Shown here in pieces: positions 45,178 through 57,000 of a stretch of 64,000 bases of DNA; position 1 is the stretch's first letter; every line of letters starts with the position of its first letter. Under the pieces are notes generated by a model that searched no databases, was not told the origin of the DNA, and saw nothing but the letters and a program-made list of their open reading frames with translations. This DNA is from Drosophila pseudoobscura. Its lineage: Eukaryota > Arthropoda > Insecta > Diptera > Drosophilidae. The position numbers were made by a program, and so were the translations under genes. The stretch spans positions 12,781,001 through 12,845,000 of the forward strand of contig NC_046683.1 in the NCBI RefSeq assembly GCF_009870125.1. The letters are read 5' to 3'.

Positions 45178-47943
45178 ATACAGATATGCAGAAGAGAAAG
45201 ATTATGTGTTTTTTTTTATATATTTATATCGCATACTTTATATAGTACGAGTAGATACCATATACAAATAATACTTTACTGTAGACAACGGAACACCACG
45301 GAGGAGGGACATCATCTGATTCGTATCTCTATTCGGTTCTTTTATTTTATCTCGATCTGTGCTCTTGTTGTATTTGTATTTGTATTTGTATTTTATGTTT
45401 TTGTTATAGCAGTTATTATGTAATGTAATGTACGAGTAGTAACGATGATCCCTGTATACCCTGCGCATATGCATTATAGATGGCAATATTGTGTCTGGGG
45501 TGCTACATATGAGAATCATGCCACACAGAGCCCACAAGCCGCACTCCCACACATATCAAACCCCACACCCACACCCCCACCCACCCGAAGAGCGTCCGAC
45601 GAAAACGGATTATATTATATTCGTGAATAAAGAAAACAAAACAAAAAACATTACCGAAATCGCCAAATATACCCCAAGGGATTGTGTTGATTCTCGAATG
45701 ATCACTTTGATAATGACCCGATCCCAATTGAAGTTGCATCATCTTTATAACACTTCTACAAATGAGATCCTCTAATTATAGCGATTTTTCTTATATAAAT
45801 AACTTATCAATACCATATACTCACCGGTAAAGTCCATCGAATATACACTAAATATCGTTTTCCGGAAAAAAAAAACCAATCCATGCCAAAATAAGGACAA
45901 CAATCGTACTTTAACAGGGGAATGTCAACTGTCAACATCTCAAGAAATTGAAACTGGTGGCTATAGACTCCTGTAGATGGTGTTGGACCACAAAATATTG
46001 GAACACAGCCTAAAAAATTTGAATGCGCTGCACTCTATAGGAGGATATCTCAACATTTCGGGTGCTCAACAGGACTTGGGAAATAAGAAGAGCTTCATTA
46101 AAAGCTTCCATATAATCCTTCTAGTTGGTACAAAATATCAGTAACTGGCTCAAGTGCCACAAGGTATTGTAATAATAATCATTCTTATATGTTAACACTT
46201 GACACTAACACTATGTTAACACTTGATATTACTTGTTTCTTGTCGAGCGCTGATCAGTAATATTCGCTTGGAAAGCCCATAGAATTGTAGGTCTTTTGTT
46301 CGGTCACTTGGTTATCCCAAGGGTTGCTATCAACTATGACCAGTTTTTGAACAAACCGACGACCAGTTGATTTGAAATGGTTCGTGGCGAAAACTTTTGT
46401 GGCATTAAAACAGCCATACCGTCGGTTACTGTCTTGTTTCAGACTCAAATTCATATATTATATCCATGCTTCTAAACCTGTGTAGATATTAAACACAGCT
46501 TTTGTAGTTTCTTACACCAAACGACAATAGTCTTGTTTGGACCGAATTAAAAAACAAAAAACAGGAGTCGATCATGGAAATTATTATTGATGGACCTCAT
46601 ACGAATGTACAACGATGCCTCAATCTCACTGTACGACGATTTGCTCAATTATTTCTCTCACAGCATCACAGCATGATCATTGGCTATTGATAAGGATTAA
46701 AACTTAAAACTGAAGGCATTCAAAAATGTCCGAAAAGCCTATATTTTCACTTTGAATGTCTTTGGTCGGAAGTGACTTAAAATTAAGTCCGAAATTTAAA
46801 ACACCGTTTCAATAGCGAAAGAAATCAGAACGTTTAACATATACAATAGGTAAATAGGTACATACATATATACTGCTGGTGCATTATTTAATGAAATTCA
46901 TAGAATCCACTTAGGGAGCAAGAAGCGTTTCGATTGAAATTACTATTTGGCTCTGAACTACGACTGAATCATGTCTAAATAGTAATACAAATATTCTTCA
47001 TTAATACAAGCAATACCATTTAAATTTTTTCTGCATATGATTCTGCATGCTGAGTGCACACAGGATTGAAGAGAGCGAGACCAGCAATATATACCAGCAA
47101 TACATAATGCTCTAGTATGGTTTTTTTGTATCGAATTGGCGGCAAGCCAGCTGCGAGGCCCCCTTTTCGAGATATCCCGGGTACGCCCTTGGTGATTACA
47201 TATGCATATTCCCACGAAACGTTATTCTGATGCGTAAAAGCCGCAGTATTTTTCCAGAATTCCACATTCTTTTCGATATGTTTGTGCAGTTTATTCTGAC
47301 AGCAACATCCATTTATCTATTCGTCACAGACTTAGGTACTAGGCATATCTATCATAATGATGATTTATGTATGCATGTACTGTGTATACAACGTCTATTC
47401 TTATTTCGAACTAGTTCTATACTTGGTATGTATGTTGTGTATAGGATGTGTACAATTTCATTCTAAAGCCATAAAATGTATACTCGTACATTTAGTATGT
47501 GTCCCAGGCTAAACCCGAGGCTGAGAACCCAACTTATCATTGTCCGTCCGGATTGTATATATCGTAGATATCATTAGTATATATGTATGTATATGATACT
47601 CGTTACATATGTATACAAAAAAAGACGCCTAGCAAAACAAAGTCCATATAAAACGATACACCGAATACAATAAATGTATATACGTATCTACTAAAACAGT
47701 TAACATCAAGAAGGAGATGAAGGAGGTTGCTCCCGATGCTCCCTCCTCCTGGTAGCACTAGAGTTTTCGGTTTCTTCTGGAAGCTACGTGAATACTGTCC
47801 TATAACTACACACACATATATGTATATATATATATATCAATATCTTCTGCCTAGGATTGCAATTATCACACATGCTTATTCTCTAACTGTATAGCGATGC
47901 TTTCTTTAGGTACATGGCGCTCTCCCTGGCGCCGAAATTCTCG
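45178..47943. other. Neprilysin 3' UTR and AT-rich intergenic DNA
   Basis: The probable 3' UTR of the neprilysin gene ends near AATAAA at 45626-45631. Beyond it the DNA is AT-rich, with (TATT)n/(TATTTG)n (about 45368-45395) and TATG repeats (about 47580-47600, 47815-47835). A short minus-strand open frame at 47020-47265 is noted under findings. The last few hundred bases are the likely 3' flank of the transporter gene. No gene is supported. Confidence 0.45.
45626..45631 (+). terminator. Polyadenylation signal AATAAA
   Basis: Canonical hexamer 449 bp after the neprilysin stop codon, followed by A-rich DNA. Confidence 0.45.
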
Positions 47944-49760
47944 CTAGGTGCGCAGGGGTGCCCTCGAGCCCGTGCCCGAATTGCTACGACGATCAGCTCG
48001 CGACCAGCTTTGCTCCTCGGCACTGGCAAAGATTAGGTAGATAAAGTTGCCGCCGATATTCAGACCCGCTGCCAGCCAGAAGACAATGTGCCACTGGGTG
48101 AGGGTCTCGCGGTGGTTGATGATCAACCCGATTACGTAGGGAGCCAAGAAGCCGCAGATGTTGGCCGCCGAATTCGTGATGCCGTACATGGTACCCGCAT
48201 AGCGTGGACTCAAAGCAATGTGGTTCATCTGGTTGCCGGCGTAGACGGCGCCGCCGAAGGAGCCAACGCCCGCCAGCATGAAGGTGACCCATACCCAGTC
48301 GCAGCCCACGTAAATGATGCCGATCAGGCCCAATGACGGCACCACGGAGGCCACCGTGTTCCACAGCTTGTAGGAGTTGAGCAGCGAAATGTAGCGCCTG
48401 GCCAGCATCCAGTCGGCCAGGGCAGAGCAGGCGATACCCACAAACCAGGCCGTGAGGTAGGGCACGGCGTTGAGCAGGGCATTCGACTGGATGTCAAAGT
48501 GCAGGATGTTGCTCATATAGGTGGGCAATTCCGTCAGTTGCGTGTAAAAGGCCCAGCCCTGGCCGCACTGCGTCAGCAGGATGGCCCACAGCGGCACCGA
48601 AGTGAACAGCGAGCGCCAGGGTATGTTGTCATCCTCCCCATGTCGCAGCCGAACGCCTTCTCCATTCTCTTCGCCCTCCTCCTCTTCCTCCTCGTCATCC
48701 TGGCTGATCAGGGACTGAGTGCGAAGACTCCTCTCGATGTACTCCCGCTCCTTGAGGGAGATGCGCGGATGCATGCTGGGCCTGTCGTACACCAGGTACA
48801 TCCAGCAGCCGAACCACAGGATGCCCAGCAGTCCAAAGATGTAGAACGCCGAGGGCCAGCCGCCGAGGAAGTCCAGCGAGCAGAGCCATCCAGCCAGGGG
48901 CATGGAGATCACAGTGCCGATGTTGGAGCCAGCATAAACGATTGCTGCGAACTTGTTGCGCTCCAACGGCGGTATCCAGTGGGCCAGCATCGCGTGCATG
49001 GCCGGATATGTGACGCCCTCGCCCATGCCTTCGAGTATACGCACCAGGATGAGCAGCGGAAGGTCCCAGCGCGCAGCCAGAGGCGTGAGGAGCGTGAAGA
49101 TGGCCGTGACCAGCACTCCGTAGCCGTAGATCAGTTTTCCGCCAATTAGTTCGGCCATGCGGCCGCCCGGAATCTGGGTGAGCACGTAGCCGTAGAAGAA
49201 GCTCCCCAGCACCAGGCCTTGGGTGGCCTCGTCCCAGACGAACTCGCCCTCGGGCATCCGGTGGCCGCTGTCGTTGCGCCCCGGCTCCGGCATGGGGCAG
49301 GTGTCATCGTCCACCACGGACCCGTTGCTGTGCGGAATGGCCGTTTGGTTGACCATGGCCACAATGGCCACCGACAGGTTTACCCGCATGGCATAGACCA
49401 CGGCGAAGCCCAGGAATCCCATCAGGCCGAAAATGTGGCGTGTCTTCAGGCCGCAGCCGTCACTTCCCTCAACTATACGGTCAATCGTGGTGGGGGGAGA
49501 TTGGTTAGAGCATTTTATCTAGTACCAGGCCTTATCGACTTACCTCCCGCTGCGGCCGTCCCGCCAACGCCACTGCTGCCGCCCCTAATGAGCGGCCTGT
49601 CGCCAGCGCAGAACGCCTCCTGCTCGTCATCCGCATCATCATCGTCGTCGTCGTCGTCGAGGGAGGAGGAGGAGTGGTGCCGCCTGTTGGCAGCATCATC
49701 ACCGTCCCCGTAGTAGCAGGAGGCGTCCCGCGTCTCGTCCGTCCACTTGTGCGGCGGCAT
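47944..49760 (-). CDS. CG4330: SLC17/sialin-type anion transporter (MFS)
   Basis: Two exons on the minus strand, 49544-49760 and 47944-49472, give 581 aa in phase (AAG|VEGSDGCG). The N-terminal cytoplasmic region has a run of eight Asp residues. About twelve hydrophobic segments follow. Family marks: FFYGYVLTQIPGGRMAE after TM2, EGMGEGVTYPAMHAM in TM4, GQGWAFYTQLTELPTY in TM7 and the C-terminal LTQWHIVFW. N-glycosylation sites (NQT, NGS, NDS) cluster in the first extracellular loop. A 15-residue acidic stretch interrupts the central cytoplasmic loop. SLC17 members move sialic acid, glutamate or phosphate. The substrate here is unknown. The name is by resemblance to the D. melanogaster sialin-like gene in the same neighbourhood and is less certain than the family. 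Confidence 0.88.
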
Positions 49761-50907
49761 CGTCGTGGCAAATTGTTGTCTTCAATGCTTCTGTTCCTCT
49801 CTGGGGCTGCTGCTGTTGCTTCTACTGCTTATGCTACAGCTGCTGCTGCGGTTTTTGCTGTCTCGTTGTCGTGGCTGATGTTTCTACTGCTTAGTTTTGG
49901 AGCTTGTGCAATTGCCAGCTCATTTTCTCTTTCTTTTTGTTTTATTTTTGCGGAAGAACGGGAATTAATTTAGAGGCGGAGCGGAGTGGAGTGGGGCCAA
50001 CAGCACTGCGAGCAGACAGACACCTTCAACAGCTGAAGCGGCAGCAACAGCAACTGCCAAAGCAAAACCCAAACAAAAGTGGCCACAAACGGTCGAGCGA
50101 ACAATCGAAGCAGTCGCGTCTAACCCATGAAGCAGTCGCTCTCTCTTCTAATGACGCTACTCTCTCTCTAATTCGCTCCGACTGCTGTGGCGCTCTCTCT
50201 CTCAGCGCTGCTTTTGGAGCGTACGTACTCCGCGGCACAGAGTGTGAAAGTAGAGCAGCAGCAGCACCACCACTACGTCACCCAGAGTTGTTGTAAGAAA
50301 GGGCAGGAAAGAGAGAGGTTGCGAACGGCGCACTTTAAACACTGTTGTAAAGTACAATATCTTTGTTTAGTTACAGTCAATGTACTTCCCACTCGCTCAC
50401 TCACGCGCGCACCCTCACACAAACACCCATGCAAAGGGGAGATATGGTGTATTTACTTGCACTGGAATATACAATTTGTATAGAAATATTTAATTTAAAG
50501 ATAGTCGAAACAATAGGGAAATTTTGAGTAAGCCCAACAGAGAGAATAACCCTCTGCTCTGCCTTAACTACAACCGAAACAGGGATGAGAAATATTTTCC
50601 AGGCGATGATGGATTAGTGGTACATACACGTGTACCTGCATATGTATTGCATGCACTGCTTTTGCTTGATTTAGACAACTTCTACGCATGCCCAAGGAAT
50701 GGCCTGTTGCATGCCTCTTCCATGAGAAGTATAGTATCCCTGACCTAACGTACGATACGTTCCCCAGATGGCAAAGGTTCGGTCATGCAACGCGTGTATT
50801 GAAAAATTATTGGTATAAAAAACAGTTACAAAATGGGAACATATGGCATAATTGATTAAACACCTTGAGGAATAGGAGTCGGCTCCAAGTCCAACTGCAG
50901 ATCCAAA
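49761..50907. other. Transporter 5' region and downstream flank of the ALDH-like gene
   Basis: The first 600 bp look like a 5' leader and promoter for the minus-strand transporter (GCTGCTGCTG-type repeats, CTCTCTCT runs at about 50158-50205). The remainder is AT-rich. No gene seen. Confidence 0.4.
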
Positions 50908-51774
50908 TTAGTTGGCAAACATGGTGCCCACCGGGAAGACGATGATCCGGCGCTTAGAGTTTATTCTCAGCGTCTCGTAGTGATAGCCCTTGACCAGGCA
51001 AACATCGTTTCGGTTGTCCACGAACGCCGGTCGGATGGGGCTTAGGTCCGGGTTAAAACAGTTGATCGTGAAGATGTCGACGGCCAGGTGGCCGAGCACC
51101 TCGTAGGCACAAGCCAGCTTCTCGTTCCAAATGCTGACCCGGGTGTAGGGTACCGACTCCTTCAGATTCACTTGCGTGGCCTCGCGCGCAGTGCGGAAGG
51201 TGTGCAGGGTGATGGCGCCAGTAGGGCCCTGCTGCCCAAGATAGCTGCTTATAAAGTCTGACACCAGCAGAGGCGATGCATTGGCTGGGACATCGACATC
51301 TCCATTAGCTTTGATCACATTTGCCTTGAGCAGCTCGATCTGGGCCAGGGTGCGGATGTAGCTGGGATGGCTGGCCACCTGTGACTCCAGTCGCTTGAGG
51401 TTCTGTGCCACCAGACCCACAAACTGATCCCGCACGCTCTCCTGCACCAGCACCGTGGCCACGGCTCCCTCCGCGAACGGGTTTTGCAGTGAGTCGAGCA
51501 GGTGCTGCCGGGCGGAGTGCAAATCGCCATCCTCGAAGACGATCATCAGTTGGGGGGACCGCCACGCAGCCACGCTTCCATCTTGATGCCCCGAAATCTT
51601 GAATTTAAAAGGCCGAGTGTCAAGGTTATGTCCGGTTTATGGAAGTGGGCCGTGGGCCCGAATTACCTTCGCCCCGGGCTCAGGCGTCAGCTGCAGTTTG
51701 TTGACCATGTCGCTGGTGATAGCTGGCTGGAATGAGTTGAGTACTTTCTTCGCTGGCACGGATTTGTTAGCCAT
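50908..51774 (-). CDS. Half-length aldehyde-dehydrogenase-like protein, no catalytic Cys
   Basis: Two exons on the minus strand, 51667-51774 and 50908-51597, join in phase (GAK|ISGHQ) and give 265 aa. From about residue 53 it follows the C-terminal half of the ALDH fold: IVFEDGDLHSA (compare the ALDH acidic-DLD segment), VLVQESVRDQFVGL (compare the segment after the active site), then GPTGAITLHTFRTAREA and WNEKLACAYEV...NCFN, matching the GP-FRT-EA and W-W/N region before the C-terminus. Where ALDHs have the nucleophile cysteine the sequence reads NPFAEGAVATVL. The NAD-binding half is missing entirely. It most resembles the inactive second domain of ALDH16A1-type proteins. It is probably not an enzyme, and its role is unknown. 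A tandem DRE lies about 320 bp upstream. Confidence 0.75.
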
Positions 51775-54022
51775 TCCTTGCTCTGTTTCTGATTTTCACA
51801 AAGAAATAAGAACCGAATCACGGCGTCACCGCGCGTTGCCTGATCGCGTTATCAGCAGCTCGCACACAAATATGTACACGCACACACGCAGAGCGGAACA
51901 TAAACACACTCACGGTCTCAGCTGGAGCGGCCCCCCACGCGAAGGGCGGTGCAATGACTACCCACAACGGTATGACATGGGCCATGGCAATTCCATAGAA
52001 TTTGAAGACATACGAATTTAGGCAACGATATATTGCGGCTTGTGATTTTTACAGAAAACATTGATCTTTTGAATTGCCCAGATTGTTGATATTATATCGA
52101 TATATCGATATGGGTGATATTCAGGGCTGTCGGTTTCACTTTTTTTTCTATCTGGCGTTTTTTGAGCCAACTGGGTCAATTGAATTGCGGGAAGCGGGAA
52201 TTCTGAATTTTTTTGAAATGTGTTTGGCTTTTTTCACGTGAGGTATATTTCGGTATATTTCTGAGGGTTAGACCGTATATTTTATCGCTAAGTTCGAGGT
52301 CAGACTGATAGTCTTGCCACCATGTCTAGCTCACACACCCTGGAAAGTTGAAACATGGTCTCACCCTCTTGTCCAATGCACCATTTAGAAACCTGTCCCA
52401 ACACATATCGAATACTAATCCGTGGTCAGCATTAAATTACTGATCGTTTGCCATGAAAATCTCAATTTTTTCAAAAATGTCGGAAAAAAACAGTTTGAAA
52501 AGTGGATACCGGAGGTTTTTCACCCTGGCGCTTCCATGGGGCATATATGAAAAACAACGGTCAAAAATGGTTGAATCATACATTTCCTCGTCAGACGTCG
52601 CTGTTGTAGCAATAAAATATGTATAATATGTAGCTAATATGTAGTTAGCGTGTACTTACTGTGCAAAGAATTTAATTTAGTAAAGATTGCTTACTTATTT
52701 TACAATCAAATCGGATTAAAAAAGAGCATTAAAGCTTGCTAGGGCTGTAGAAAATTGATTTATCCATCGTATAAATTTATGAGCTCAGAGCTGAGGGTCT
52801 TTGCTAGCTAGTAATGTTTAACCGAATATCAAAGTCAAAGAATGTGACAATGTACATAACACGCTACGTGTTGGACAAAGGGTGACCGGTATTTTTAAAG
52901 GCATATCAAAGGGTACCGTTTCCGCTTAAACCTTATTTTATAGACAATTCAATAAAGATGTGAACTTAAAATTAACCAGTCTTGTAGGATACTATAGAAA
53001 AAGATACCAGCGGCATTCCGATAATTACGCCACCAGCGTCGGCGTTGGCATCGCTGTCGACGCTGGGGTCTGTTTGGTTGCCTCACTCATGGTATAACTA
53101 TAGAGGGTAGGGTCTTTGCGGGCGGTCTCTAAACTGAGTTACCAAAAGTTACCAAATTCGTGAATTTGGTTAATTCGAGGATATTTTGGAGGATGCAAGA
53201 CACTAATGCATTAAAATAACGTATTTTATACAATATAAGTTAAGAAATGAGTTAGTGATCAAATTGGTTTTTTAATGCAAATTTTAATGAATATTTTCGA
53301 GGCTGTTTTCTGCGTCATCCGTACCTAATATAGACATACCATGGGGAGAAAAACGTAGGCCACCGCTGGGGTCCGTTCGGTCGTCTGGCTCTGCCCCATG
53401 CACAGTCCAAGTTAGATTTAAATTGAAACCGTTCGTGCTCTGTTCGACGCTCGCGCTTTCCGCTGCAGAAAATACTTATAAATCCAACATTTTTTTATTT
53501 CTATAATCCACCTACATTTTTGTGTACCTGTCTGTGCGTAGGCGTTACGGTTTTTCGTGGGCTACTGGTACTGTTACTGCTCCTTGCCCCCGCAAAAAAG
53601 TAATTCCCACCTTCCCCTCCGTTTAAGCAAGGAAGACCAACAAGTGCTCACACTCATACAGACAACTGCATCAGTGTGCCACTTGCATTGCCCGGAGAGT
53701 GCGTTCAACCAATTGAAAGTGAATTGAAAGCGACAAGTGAAAATAGATCTGACAAAAGCGGCAGCGGCAGCAGCAGCAGCGGTAGAACCGTAAAGTGACA
53801 ACGACAGCGACGGGAGACAAAGTAGAACAGTTTAAGCAATTTTTTTGCACAAAAATAACAAACAGCTGTCTGCGCGAGTACGAGTGAGCATCAGAGTGTG
53901 TGTGCGTGCGTGCTGTTGTTGTTTATAAGCGTAACAGGTCCGCCTGCGTGGGAGAACCAAAAGAGAGCGAGAGAGAAGAGTCGAGTCGTGTGCACAGCTG
54001 CATCTCTGTCCACAGCATCAGA
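51775..54022. other. Divergent region between the ALDH-like and AGTRAP-like genes
   Basis: It holds the promoter side of both genes. A pair of perfect DRE sites is at 52095-52110. 52230-52330 (GGTATATTTCGGTATATTTCTGAGG, followed by GACCGTATATTTTATCG and a TCTAGCTCACAC tail) resembles a recurrent fly intergenic repeat. A 9-bp inverted repeat lies at 53151-53170. The purine-rich stretch 53700-54020 is the likely AGTRAP-like 5' UTR. No other gene seen. Confidence 0.45.
52095..52110. promoter_or_regulatory. Two tandem DRE sites (TATCGATA)
   Basis: Two perfect TATCGATA octamers abut each other. TATCGATA is the DREF/BEAF binding core typical of TATA-less fly housekeeping promoters. The site is 321 bp upstream of the ALDH-like start codon and is the most likely promoter element for that gene. 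It could also serve as a boundary element toward the AGTRAP-like gene. Confidence 0.6.
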
Positions 54023-57000
54023 ATGACCGACCTAAACGAATTGCTGGGATCGCCATTTGTGCGCGTCAAGGTAATGCAGTACTCCACCACGCCACCCGCC
54101 ACCCCCCACGAAGCCAGTATACACTTGTTGGGCTGCTTAACACTGCCTGCCATGCACTGCTTTGAAGACCGTCCTGGCTGGACCCCGCCCCACTTGCAAC
54201 GGCTGATTAGCACCCCGTCCAGCGCGAACAATCCAACCGCAGGCTAGGCGCAGCCAGAGGCATCCAATATCTTCGACAGCGACTCGAGTGTCTGCGTCTC
54301 AATTTGCAGCTACCCAAGAGCTTGGGCAATGCCGCCGCCGCGACTTCGTGGGGCTTCAATTGACACTCCACGCGTCTGGGGCTTGATCCGCTTACACTTA
54401 TTATGTATATTTATTTCTCCCTCCCTCTTGCAGTTGGTGGCGTTTGTGCATTTCTTCTTCATATCGAATGCCATGCTGGGCAGCTGGGGGCATGGGGCAT
54501 ATGAGTTCTACAATTTTCTGTTCATCATTTCCATGTTCTGGGCGATCCATTGCAAGGACTCTATTGAAGCAGTGCAATCGGTAAGTGAAACGGTTAATGA
54601 GTAAACGAATTACGTGAAACGGCTAAGCAGTTCAAACAGTAAGGAAACGAATAAGAAGTCATGCTCTTAGGCGTAAAATTGTGAATGAATCCATCAGCAT
54701 CGAAGCAGTTGAACCTGCCCTTGGTTTTGAAAGATTACTCGATTCGGTGACACATTCACTCACTCACACACTAGGAAACCAGCTGATAAGAATGTACACA
54801 CATATAGAATGTAAATGCTCCGTTTCATCCCACAATTAAAAAATATTAAAGTGCTGAATTTCCATCGCGGCTTTACGATTCACATTTTAATCTAAATAAA
54901 ATTCCGAACGAGTCACATTGATATCGCAACCAAATTGCCAAACCGGTTAGACGAAAATCAGCCAATTCTCAAATTAACATACAAATAGTATAAATAATAA
55001 TAAAAATACAGAATGTTCTCATTGGAGAAATAGTTGGAGAGCACCTTAGAAGCAGAAGCAGAGGAAGAGGCGGTGACTGCAGTAGACGTTTCACAAGAGA
55101 GTAGCTGAGCGCTCAGATAAAGCAGTGGCGTGACTAACTTTGCTTGAGCACAGTGCAAAGCAGTGTTTAAAGCAGTGCAATACAAGCAATGGAAATTAAT
55201 CATTTAATGACTGAGACTAAAGACAATTCAACGACTGACAATTATTAAACTTCGCCAAAAACGGAACCAACAGAAAAGCCGTAAAGAGCATAATACTGAA
55301 TGAGACTGAATCAGAGCTGATAACCGAGTTTGAAATATCAACAAAGACAAAGTCTTTCTAATAGGATAATTCAATGATAGACCACTGAATGATGACTGAT
55401 TGATTCGAAAGCATATGCAGAGACTGCAGCAGAGATGCACAAAATCTGATGGTGATGCCTCAGAGGCCCTCCATAAAGCGACGGCTGATGCCACCCGTAC
55501 AGCCTCCAAGCCCGCATGTTTCTCTGTTTACATACACCCTGACATTGCCCTGATAAGATAGCGAAAATGGGGTTATTCTTTTTTAAGCTTAAGTTTCGTA
55601 ATGAGATATACAAGTGGAATTTTGTTAGCGAGAGATCGAGATCTGAAGACTCTCTTCCCGCTCTCTTTGCATAAAAGAGAAAACGTTTACTCAAGGCAAA
55701 GAGTGTTCCCTATTTTGGGCTATGTCCAATCAATTTGTTCGCTTATGGGTTAACAGGCACTCATACGCCGTAGCCAAAAAAAAACAACAAGAAAAACATA
55801 AACCGATGGTATACGTGGTGGTATGCAAATGGAAGCGGATTTGTGTCGAATATACATATATAAATATGTGCGTGTGTGCATGTGTGTGGGTGTGTGTGTA
55901 CCGTTATTAATAGATGGGTTGGCGGCAAGAAAGGGCAATACTAGCCAGAAAATGGTTTGGCACTCTCAACTTTGACCTTAGGCCGAAACCGAAAACGTAA
56001 CCAACTAACGCTAACTGACCAGCCGCCCCATATACCCCCCACTGTAACGACCATTTACACCCTTCCAAGAACCCCCTCACTCGCCTCCGCCCCCGCCCCC
56101 GTTTACACGTTTTAGAGCCGCAGCACGCGACATGCCATTTTGGGTCAAAGGCTACCAAAAACAGTATATTGTAGTTAGAGTATCAGGAACAAAAATTTCA
56201 TTTCGAGGCTTCGGTCAGTCACACGAACTCAGATTCTGGCCATCAACCAACATCACCCCTCAATCTCTCTCTCCACCAGTAGCTGGTGGGGCACACAACT
56301 TTTGTTTGGTTTCTTGAACGCCATTAGCAACGCCTTTTAATAAACTTAACTATGCAAAAGCCCAACGAGCCACATCCGAAGCAAATATCCTTCTTTTTCT
56401 ACGGAATCAAAACTGTAAAGAAAAATCAATTCGTATCATTTATTTAAATCGAAAAATTGAAATTGGGCTAACACGGAGAGGACTATGACCACTGCTATCA
56501 CATGTGGTGGGTATCGCTCTCGTACCGATTCCACTTGATTGACAAATAACGAGTGGGAATACATATGTAAATGATTGTATAATTTATACATACATAGTAC
56601 ATAGATGGTTAAACTCAGTTCTGTGGAAAAAAAAGCGCTTCTATGACGAAAGATCATTGAACAAAGTTGATATGACACCATTTATCAAAATCTTTCGAAT
56701 AGGAAGAGTAGGAAAGTTTCTTCGGTATAATAAAGTCTATATTGTTTTTATAGCTCTCTGGTTAGCTCAATCGTACGAGTATGGGTTATGCAATCAATAA
56801 GTTGCCAAATAAAGTCAGCTACCATAACGAGTTAGGTATCGATCCATTTGGTTTACAAATTTCGTGAGGTATTTGAGAATGAACACTAATTAGTACATAT
56901 TCATGGAAATTAGATCATGGAAAATACTCAAATTACCCATGGCTAAAGGATCTCCTCTCCTCTCCTGCAATGATCAGCTCGCTTTTGGGAAATTTGTGCT

